Positions 37,838-42,948 of a DNA stretch of 42,948 bases are shown piece after piece; within the stretch, counting starts at the first letter, position 1; each line of letters starts with the position of its first letter. Below the pieces are notes generated by a model that worked only from the letters and a program-made list of their open reading frames with translations, searched no databases and was not told where the DNA came from. A program made the translations under genes and the position numbers. The DNA comes from an uncultured beta proteobacterium (lineage in GTDB: Bacteria; Pseudomonadota; Gammaproteobacteria; Burkholderiales; Rhodocyclaceae): contig CAIVQO010000093.1 in assembly GCA_903908065.1 (NCBI GenBank), forward strand, positions 1 through 42,948, in the 5' to 3' direction.

Positions 37838-38599
37838 GTGCGGTTTGCATCACTCGGCAGCGGTAGCCGGGGTAACGCCCTGCTGGTCGAGTCGGGTAGG
37901 ACGCGCGTTTTGATCGATGCCGGCTTCGGGCCGCGCGAAATCTCGCGCCGTCTCGCACGGTTGGGCGTGCCGGAAAGCGGTGTTGATGCCATATTAGTTA
38001 CCCATGAGCACAGCGATCACGTCGGCGGCGCCTTTGCTTGTTCAGGTCGTTTTGGCTGGAAACTGCTGATGACAGCCGGTACCCGCGCCGGGTGTCGAGG
38101 CTATGCGGCGGATATCGAGACCGCGTTAATTGACAGTCATGCATCCTTTGAAATTGGTGATTTGGCTATCCAGCCGTTTCCAGTTCCTCACGATGCCCGT
38201 GAGCCTGTGCAGTTCATACTGACGGATGGGGATTCCCGTTTGGGGGTGCTGACCGATGCCGGACATGTCACGCCACACATGGTGGCCATGCTGGATTGCT
38301 CCGATGCGCTCGTGCTCGAGTGCAATCATGATTCATCGATGTTGGCGAACGGAAATTATCCCTTTCCGCTGAAGCAGCGGATTGCCGGCCCGCTGGGGCA
38401 TCTTGACAATGCCGCGGCTGCCTCGTTGCTCGCGCGAATCGATGGCTCGCGTTTGCGTCATGTCATCGCCGCGCATCTATCGGAACAAAACAATACGCCG
38501 ACGCGGGCGCGGGCTGCATTGTGCGGCGTTTTGAACTGTGATGCCGACTGGATTGGTGTCGCCAGCCAGGCGACTGGTTTCGATTGGCGGGAGATCTAG
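37838..38599 (+). CDS. MBL-fold metallo-hydrolase (YycJ/WalJ-like)
   Basis: The 253-residue protein begins with GTG at 37838 (MRFASLGSGSRGNALLVES). The metallo-beta-lactamase motif THEHSDH (His56, His58, Asp60, His61) is complete, as are the downstream ligands in VPHDA, LTDAGHV and ECNHD and the final His in AAHLSEQNN. The SGSRGN start and this layout match the YycJ/WalJ group of DNA-exonuclease-like hydrolases. It is the third gene of dapA-bamC-MBL, a frequent arrangement in betaproteobacteria. It ends in a terminator shared with the convergent lipoprotein gene. Confidence 0.93.
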   Translation: MRFASLGSGSRGNALLVESGRTRVLIDAGFGPREISRRLARLGVPESGVDAILVTHEHSDHVGGAFACSGRFGWKLLMTAGTRAGCRGYAADIETALIDSHASFEIGDLAIQPFPVPHDAREPVQFILTDGDSRLGVLTDAGHVTPHMVAMLDCSDALVLECNHDSSMLANGNYPFPLKQRIAGPLGHLDNAAAASLLARIDGSRLRHVIAAHLSEQNNTPTRARAALCGVLNCDADWIGVASQATGFDWREI

Positions 38600-38606
38600 A
38601 GCAAAA

Positions 38607-38635
38607 AAAAGCCAGCCCGAAGGCTGGCTTTTTCT
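38607..38635. terminator. Bidirectional terminator between the MBL gene and the lipoprotein gene
   Basis: Stem AAAAGCCAGCC/GGCTGGCTTTT with loop CGAA, flanked by an A tract on one side and a T tract on the other, so it can terminate both convergent genes. Confidence 0.9.
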
Positions 38636-38646
38636 TTATTACGTAA

Positions 38647-38964
38647 TTACTTCTTTGCCGGAGCGGCGGGAGCAGCAGCCGGGGCAGCGGCGGGGGCAGC
38701 AGCAGCCGGAGCAGCGGCGGGGGCGGCAGCAGCCGGAGCGGCGGCAGGGGCGGCAGCAGCCGGAGCGGCAGCGCCTGCAGCGGGTGCGCCAGCCATGCCG
38801 CTCATGCCGGCCATGCCAGCTTGCGCGTCAGCGGGCTTGGGAGCTTCGGCTGCGGGCTTGGGAGCTTCAGCCTTGGGCGGTTCGGCGGGCTTCGGAGCTT
38901 CTTGCTTGCTGCAAGCGACGAGGCCAAGCGCGAGGAGGGCGGCAACGAGGAGGGAGTTCTTCAT
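38647..38964 (-). CDS. Small Ala/Pro-rich lipoprotein
   Basis: The 105-residue protein starts at ATG 38964 with AAGGAA upstream; longer versions of the frame read through the spacer. The signal peptide has a lipobox LVAC (MKNSLLVAALLALGLVACSK), so it should be lipidated. The mature part is low complexity: first EAPKPAEPPKAEAPKP-type Lys/Pro/Glu repeats, then a Met-Gly segment (GMAGMSGMAG), then about 60 residues of AAPAAAPA repeats ending PAKK. This resembles small abundant envelope lipoproteins that may act as spacers or bind peptidoglycan, but no function can be assigned. DNA coding for the Ala/Pro part is a tandem repeat. Confidence 0.85.
   Translation of the reverse strand: MKNSLLVAALLALGLVACSKQEAPKPAEPPKAEAPKPAAEAPKPADAQAGMAGMSGMAGAPAAGAAAPAAAAPAAAPAAAAPAAAPAAAAPAAAPAAAPAAPAKK
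38669..38785 (-). repeat. 27-nt imperfect tandem repeat (about 4 copies) in the lipoprotein gene
   Basis: Successive GGCAGCAGCCGGAGCGGCGG-like units of 27 nt encode nine Ala/Pro residues each. Copies differ by a few bases. Such repeats can change length between strains; all changes of one unit keep the frame. Confidence 0.6.
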
Positions 38965-39043
38965 GTGAATTTCCTTTATCGATAGAGGAGCAAAAAAAGT
39001 ATTGCGAAAAAAATTTTCGCCGGGAGCGACCCGACAACCGAAG

Positions 39044-39049
39044 ATTATA
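39044..39049 (-). promoter_or_regulatory. -10 element (TATAAT) of the lipoprotein gene
   Basis: A perfect TATAAT on the minus strand lies 80 bases before the lipoprotein start, followed by an A/T-rich leader. No convincing -35 is seen. Confidence 0.45.
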
Positions 39050-39113
39050 GCGTTTTTGCTTGATCTGGCACGAAAAACAGACGAACAAAATTGCGCCTGC
39101 CACACATGCTGCG

Positions 39114-39596
39114 TCACAGGCCAGTGGTATTCGCACCAAGGCAGGCGTGGGACTGCTCCCACAGTTCCGAGAAACGATCCCACCAGGGGCTGATGGCCGG
39201 GGGGTCTTCGATCATCAGAGCCGAACGCGGCTGGTCAAACTGGAAGCGTCGAACGCCGTGCCGATGATCGACCAGGATGTGAGTGTCGGCCAAATGTTTG
39301 AGGTTGTCGGGAATTTCTCGCGTCTCCATTTGATGTGAGAAATGGGCAAGCAATTGCATGACACGCGGTGCGTGCTTGCGCACTGTTTCCGGATCGTGCA
39401 GCACGATGCGAACTTGCCGGCTACGGTCGGCAGCGAGAAATTCCCCCAGCCAGTCAGCCTGCTGCGGTTCATCGAGTCTTGCTGCCAATAGATCGCGGTC
39501 GAAGATTCGAATTTCACGTTTGGCAAGCCGCAAGACCTCCGCGCAACCAGCGCGATAGTCCGCTTCTGTGGTCATTAGCCTGTAGATCGGTTCCAT
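39114..39596 (-). CDS. Hypothetical protein, PLD-like/DUF7931-type domain
   Basis: The 160-residue protein starts at ATG 39596 (MEPIYRLMTTEADYRAGCAE) and has no signal peptide. Features include REIRIFDRDLLAARLDEP, RQVRIVLHDPETVRKHAPRVM, THILVDHRHGVRRFQFDQPRSALMI and EDPPAISPWWDRFSELWE. This reads like the PLD-like (DUF7931) domain that in other betaproteobacteria is fused to a GNAT acetyltransferase next to rlmD. Here it stands alone, perhaps a separated or truncated form. It has no HKD motif, so nuclease or lipase activity is unlikely. It is divergent from rlmD. Confidence 0.7.
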   Translation of the reverse strand: MEPIYRLMTTEADYRAGCAEVLRLAKREIRIFDRDLLAARLDEPQQADWLGEFLAADRSRQVRIVLHDPETVRKHAPRVMQLLAHFSHQMETREIPDNLKHLADTHILVDHRHGVRRFQFDQPRSALMIEDPPAISPWWDRFSELWEQSHACLGANTTGL

Positions 39597-39651
39597 GATC
39601 AGCCCTCGTCGCACTGTATCGGCCTGCCTTCGGCCTATCGAATCGTCTGAT

Positions 39652-39657
39652 TATAAT
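39652..39657 (+). promoter_or_regulatory. -10 element (TATAAT) of rlmD
   Basis: A perfect TATAAT lies 29 bases before the rlmD ATG. The -35 region (TTCGGC, 39629-39634) is a poor match. Confidence 0.5.
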
Positions 39658-39686
39658 CGGCGACCTTTTTTGACCGGGGATGCGGA

Positions 39687-40991
39687 ATGCCGATTGCCGA
39701 GGTGGAGTCGCTGGATCACGATGGACGTGGCGTTGCTCATGTGGACGGCAAGGCGATCTTCATCGAGGGTGCGCTACCCGGCGAACTTGTCGAATACGCA
39801 AGCTATCGACGCAAGCCGAAGTACGAGAACGCGACCACGACCACCGTCATCCGTGCGTCGAGCCAGAGGGTGGCTCCGCGTTGTCGCCATTTCGGTCATT
39901 GTGGCGGCTGTTCGATGCAACATCTGGATCCGGCGGGACAAACCGCAGCCAAGCAGCGGGTACTAGAGGATGCCCTCTGGCATATCGCTCGACTTCGCGC
40001 CGAGCAGATACTTCCGCCCATTTCGGGGCTGCCATGGGGGTACAGGCTGCGCGCCCGATTGTCGGTACGCATGGTTCCACGCAAGGGGGGGGCACTGGTC
40101 GGCTTCCACGAACGGCACAGCAGCTTCGTCGCAGTGATGGATAGCTGCGAGATTCTGCCGGAACAAGTGTCCGTGCTGATTCCGGAACTCAAGTGCCTGG
40201 TTACCGCGATGTCTCGACCGGATCGATTGCCCCAGATCGAGGTGGCGATAGGGGGTAGCAGCACCGTCCTAGTGTTGCGGCATCTGGAGCCCCTGACCGC
40301 GAGTGATGAAAACCTGCTCAGGAGTTTTGCCGACCAGCATGGGGTAATTTGGTATCTGCAACCGGCCGGCGTCGATTCCGTACGCCTGTTCCACCCGGTG
40401 GACGCGGCGGCTCTGTCCTATGAGTTACCCGATTTCGGACTTCGGCTGAATTTTCATCCCACCGAATTCACGCAAGTGAATCATGGCGTCAACCGGATGC
40501 TGGTGCGCCGGGCAATGTCCCTGTTGCGACCGCTGCCAGGGGAACGAATTGCAGACTTGTTCTGCGGGCTGGGGAACTTCACGTTGCCGATCGCCAAGCT
40601 TGGCGCCCGAGTTTACGGCATCGAAGGCAGCCAGGCGTTGGTGGATCGGGCTCGCGAAAATGCCGAACGCAACGGACTGGCCTCATGGTGCGAGTTTGGC
40701 GTTGCCAACCTGTTCGAGGCTACGGCGGAGAGCTTTGCCGCTTGGGGAGCGTTTGACAAACTGCTGATCGATCCGCCTCGCGAAGGTGCGATTGCGGTCG
40801 TCAACGCACTACCCGCAACGGGTGCGCCCGAACGCATCGTCTACGTTTCTTGTAACCCTGCAACATTGGCCCGCGATGCGGCGGTGCTGGTGCATGAGAA
40901 GTCCTATCGACTGTCCGCAGCGGGTATCGCCAATATGTTTCCGCAGACCTCCCATCTCGAATCAATCGCGGTATTTGTGCGTGAAGCGTAA
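39687..40991 (+). CDS. rlmD: 23S rRNA (uracil(1939)-C(5))-methyltransferase RlmD
   Basis: The 434-residue SAM-dependent enzyme methylates U1939 of 23S rRNA. It has an N-terminal TRAM domain (about 1-58, ALPGELVEY), an iron-sulfur cluster motif with Cys66, Cys72 and Cys75 ([10 protein letters not shown]) and the fourth cysteine in DSCEIL, SAM-binding [16 protein letters not shown] and YGIEGS, then [13 protein letters not shown] and the catalytic cysteine in [12 protein letters not shown]. All key residues are intact and the length is normal. A strong terminator follows. Confidence 0.96.
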   Translation: MPIAEVESLDHDGRGVAHVDGKAIFIEGALPGELVEYASYRRKPKYENATTTTVIRASSQRVAPRCRHFGHCGGCSMQHLDPAGQTAAKQRVLEDALWHIARLRAEQILPPISGLPWGYRLRARLSVRMVPRKGGALVGFHERHSSFVAVMDSCEILPEQVSVLIPELKCLVTAMSRPDRLPQIEVAIGGSSTVLVLRHLEPLTASDENLLRSFADQHGVIWYLQPAGVDSVRLFHPVDAAALSYELPDFGLRLNFHPTEFTQVNHGVNRMLVRRAMSLLRPLPGERIADLFCGLGNFTLPIAKLGARVYGIEGSQALVDRARENAERNGLASWCEFGVANLFEATAESFAAWGAFDKLLIDPPREGAIAVVNALPATGAPERIVYVSCNPATLARDAAVLVHEKSYRLSAAGIANMFPQTSHLESIAVFVREA

Positions 40992-41002
40992 TTTGAAAGC
41001 AC

Positions 41003-41034
41003 AAAAAAACGGCAGCCGAGGCTGCCGTTTTTTT
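41003..41034. terminator. Bidirectional terminator after rlmD
   Basis: Stem ACGGCAGC/GCTGCCGT with loop CGAG, extended by seven A/T pairs, gives a T tract on both strands. It separates rlmD from the convergent Bax-inhibitor-1-family gene. Confidence 0.9.
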
Positions 41035-41044
41035 CGCCGTACCA

Positions 41045-41056
41045 CCAGCGCCGACT
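41045..41056. repeat. Dispersed 12-mer CCAGCGCCGACT (just past a stop codon)
   Basis: Exact copy, followed by TTC, located 3 bases downstream of the stop codon of the Bax-inhibitor-1-family gene on the minus strand. Confidence 0.75.
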
Positions 41057-41059
41057 TTC

Positions 41060-41752
41060 TCAGTCGCGTTCTCCGGTAAGCGCCATCAGGAGTTGGAGCA
41101 GGCTGACGAACACGTTATAGACATCCAGATATACCGCCAAGGTAGCAGAGATGTAATTGTCTTCGCCGCCATGAACGATGCGGTTAATGTCATACAGAAT
41201 ATAGGCGGAGAAAATCACCACAGCGATGGCCGAGATTGCCAGCGCCAAGGCGGGAATCTGCAGGAAGATGTTTGCCAGGATCGCAACCAGCAACAGGATT
41301 ACGCCGGCAAACAGGAACTTGCCGATGTTCGAAAAGTCGCGCTTGGTAGTCGAGGCGAGCGCCGAGAGGCTGAAGAAAATCGCCCCCGTCCCACCGGCCG
41401 CCATGGCGATCAGGGTGCCTCCATTGGCAAACCCCAGCGCAACCTGAAGGATGCGGGAAAGCATCAGCCCCATGAAGAAGGTGAAGCCCAACAGCAGTGC
41501 GACGCCAAGGCCGCTATTCTTGTTGCGCTCGATCCCCCACATGAACGCCCAGGCAACGCCCAGGAAAAGCAGGAAAGAAATCAGGGGGCTGCCGGCGAAG
41601 AAGGAAAACTTCATTTGGATGCCAGCCAGCGCGCCCAGCACCGTGGGCACCATTGAAAGCGCCAACAGTGCATAAGTGTTGCGCAGCACGCGCTGTTGCT
41701 GCAGCGGGATATCCTGCGTTACGGACTGAGGGAAATTCCGGATGTTTTCCAT
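41060..41752 (-). CDS. Bax inhibitor-1/YccA family membrane protein
   Basis: The 230-residue protein starts at ATG 41752 (MENIRNFPQSVTQDIPL). It has seven hydrophobic segments (for example YALLALSMVPTVLGALAG, LISFLLFLGVAWAFMWG, LGVALLLGFTFFMGLML and FLFAGVILLLVAILANIFL), and the UPF0005/BI-1 signature region ending with SAYILYDINRIVHGGEDNYI, followed by the terminal ATLAVYLDVYNVFVSLLQLL. It lies in the inner membrane. E. coli relatives YccA and YbhL modulate FtsH or have pH-gated calcium leak activity; which applies here is unknown. Confidence 0.95.
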   Translation of the reverse strand: MENIRNFPQSVTQDIPLQQQRVLRNTYALLALSMVPTVLGALAGIQMKFSFFAGSPLISFLLFLGVAWAFMWGIERNKNSGLGVALLLGFTFFMGLMLSRILQVALGFANGGTLIAMAAGGTGAIFFSLSALASTTKRDFSNIGKFLFAGVILLLVAILANIFLQIPALALAISAIAVVIFSAYILYDINRIVHGGEDNYISATLAVYLDVYNVFVSLLQLLMALTGERD

Positions 41753-41972
41753 GGTGTAGCGAGGTCTCCTGTTTTGAGGTGCTTTGGCTTCGACTACCTT
41801 GCATGCCGGGAGTTCCGCCCACAGCGCGCAGTGCCGGATTATACGTGCGCCGGTCTGGTACGGGAATCGAGGACGGCCATCCTTCCGGCCATTTCGACCG
41901 AGCAAGCCGGCGCCGCTTGTCGGGTATGGCGGATGTGTTTATCCTCGGCATGGTCGATGGAGGGATGAAACC

Positions 41973-42389
41973 ATGGCTTCGCTCGACCGGATCCGCACCA
42001 AAGGCTTCAGGCACTGGTATGAGCGACAGCTTGTCGAATGTCATGCCTGGTTACTCAGCTGGTTTCTCGGCCTCATCGTCTTGATCAGCGGGGTCGAGCT
42101 TGTTGGTGGAAGCGGTCTGGATCACCGAGGTGGCGCCCTGTTGCTGGGGGCGGGCTTGCTTGTCACGCTATACAGCTGGCGGCGCTATCGCCTGATGCTG
42201 GAGATTGCCGAACGTCTCGGAGAGCAGGCGGTGTGCCCGGGGTGCAAGGCCTATGCAAAGTTTTCCGTGGAGTCCTCTGGGCCCAGACCAATGCCTGATG
42301 GTGGCGATTTTGTGTTGGAAGGGCAAAGTGGCGGAATCTGGTTGCGTGCTCGCTGCCGAAAATGCGGCGATGAGTGGATGATCAAGTGA
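41973..42389 (+). CDS. Small membrane protein with C-terminal zinc ribbon
   Basis: The 138-residue protein starts at ATG 41973 behind GGAGGGA; the upstream part of the frame is not credible. It has two membrane helices (about 22-45 and 50-70: WLLSWFLGLIVLISGVELV and ALLLGAGLLVTLYSW), then a cytoplasmic domain with two CxxC pairs (CPGCKAYAKF and ARCRKCGDEWMIK), which should bind one zinc ion. I do not recognise a named family. Only 4 bases separate it from the next gene, so they are likely co-transcribed. Confidence 0.8.
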   Translation: MASLDRIRTKGFRHWYERQLVECHAWLLSWFLGLIVLISGVELVGGSGLDHRGGALLLGAGLLVTLYSWRRYRLMLEIAERLGEQAVCPGCKAYAKFSVESSGPRPMPDGGDFVLEGQSGGIWLRARCRKCGDEWMIK

Positions 42390-42393
42390 GACC

Positions 42394-42873
42394 ATGACCC
42401 GGCATTCATTCTTGGTAACCCTGAGGACGTGGCTGGGCGTGCCTTGCGCCGTGTTGGGTTGCGTTTTTTCATGCTCCGCGCTTGGACAAGCGGGGTCTGA
42501 GCAAGCCACAAACGCGCTGGCCGAGGGGGACGCTTACCCATTGCGGCTTTCCAAGAAATTGGGTGCGTCGCGTAGGGAAATCGATGAGACACCCGTTTCC
42601 CGGGCGCCGTTATCGGATCCAGCCGGGCAGACGAGAATCGATACTCGTCGCACTGGCTCCTGGCTACCCGAGGCGGTGCTCGAAGCTGACGTGGATTCAG
42701 CGGAAACCAGGGCCACACGCCGCATACCGCTTCCACCGGGGGAGTTGAATACGTCCGGCGTGGTGCGCGCCGGCCGGATGTCGATACAGGATGGGGTTCC
42801 CGTGCTGCAACGGCAAGGTGAAACTGCATCAAGCCGAGAGCGTCCTGCCGAAGGCGAATCCCTGAAAGACTAA
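42394..42873 (+). CDS. Hypothetical secreted protein
   Basis: The 159-residue protein has an N-terminal signal peptide (LVTLRTWLGVPCAVLGCVFS), possibly with a lipobox-like cysteine (LGC or FSC), so export is likely but the anchoring is unclear. The rest is polar, rich in Arg, Glu, Pro and Ser, with PLRLSKKLG, RTGSWLPEAVLEADVDSAET and IPLPPGEL segments, and looks extended or natively unfolded. I do not recognise it. It follows the zinc-ribbon membrane protein by 4 bases and ends 17 bases before the converging tRNA-Ser gene. Confidence 0.65.
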   Translation: MTRHSFLVTLRTWLGVPCAVLGCVFSCSALGQAGSEQATNALAEGDAYPLRLSKKLGASRREIDETPVSRAPLSDPAGQTRIDTRRTGSWLPEAVLEADVDSAETRATRRIPLPPGELNTSGVVRAGRMSIQDGVPVLQRQGETASSRERPAEGESLKD

Positions 42874-42890
42874 AGTACAGACGGGCCGCG

Positions 42891-42948
42891 TGGCGGATGG
42901 GGTGGGATTCGAACCCACGGAAGGCTTGCACCTTCGCCGGTTTTCAAG
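42891..42948 (-). tRNA. tRNA-Ser (anticodon UGA), 3' part, cut by window end
   Basis: Read on the minus strand, the window end begins in the anticodon loop (CTTGAAA, anticodon UGA), continues with the long variable arm typical of serine tRNA, a T arm GTGGG-TTCGAAT-CCCAC, acceptor strand CCCATCC, discriminator G and encoded CCA. The 5' half lies outside the window. Confidence 0.9.

Noticed and set aside
38538-39050. 170-codon Arg/Gln-rich open frame on the plus strand
   Set aside because: Mirror frame of the Ala/Pro repeat in the lipoprotein gene, crossing a terminator.

Overview
The window looks like a chromosomal segment of a betaproteobacterium, most likely in or near the Rhodocyclales (Dechloromonas/Azonexus/Accumulibacter-like). 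The grounds are roughly 60% GC and three gene orders typical of the class: thrS-infC-rpmI-rplT-pheS-pheT-ihfA-merR, surE-pcm-nlpD-rpoS, and dapA-bamC-MBL hydrolase. The placement is inference from gene order and protein flavour, not from a search. I see no insertion sequence, prophage, CRISPR array or integrase. No stretch over 300 bases lacks a gene.

Region 1 (1-16.6 kb) is a surface-adhesin locus. It starts inside a giant RTX adhesin (visible part 2220 residues: Calx-beta, cadherin-like repeats, a von Willebrand A domain, RTX nonapeptides and a type I secretion signal). Convergent to it lies a four-gene minus-strand unit read in the order lapG-like periplasmic protease, lapD-like degenerate GGDEF/EAL c-di-GMP receptor, a 1162-residue protein with two TPR+glycosyltransferase modules in tandem, and a 178-residue unknown protein. 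Divergent from lapG runs a TolC-family outer-membrane channel, which carries an unusual proline-rich plus NTF2-like C-terminal extension, followed by an overlapping family-3 solute-binding protein. Together this is a Lap-type system (adhesin, outer-membrane channel, c-di-GMP-controlled protease switch) with extra parts not found in the textbook Pseudomonas version. The inner-membrane ABC transporter and membrane-fusion protein are not in the window.

Region 2 (16.6-24.9 kb) is translation and nucleoid housekeeping: tRNA-Val(GAC), an NTF2-like protein, thrS with a structured leader, infC starting at AUC, rpmI, rplT, an attenuator-like terminator, pheS, pheT, ihfA, a MerR-type regulator and tRNA-Pro(GGG). 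Region 3 (25-29.8 kb) holds a small unknown protein, a DUF482/GNAT protein and surE-pcm-nlpD-rpoS, the stationary-phase cluster. Region 4 (29.8-34.7 kb, minus strand) is moxR-DUF58-transglutaminase-mltB, tightly overlapping. Region 5 (34.7-42.9 kb) holds a class II histone-deacetylase-like amidohydrolase, dapA, bamC, an MBL-fold hydrolase, an Ala/Pro-rich lipoprotein, a PLD-like protein, rlmD, a Bax-inhibitor-1 family membrane protein, two small unknown envelope proteins and the 3' part of tRNA-Ser(UGA).

The most unexpected signal not explained by genes is a dispersed 12-mer, CCAGCGCCGACT. It occurs exactly six times at five loci across the window, once as an inverted pair forming the terminator hairpin behind the adhesin, and twice inside genes in the same reading frame. 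That pattern resembles DNA-uptake sequences of other bacteria.
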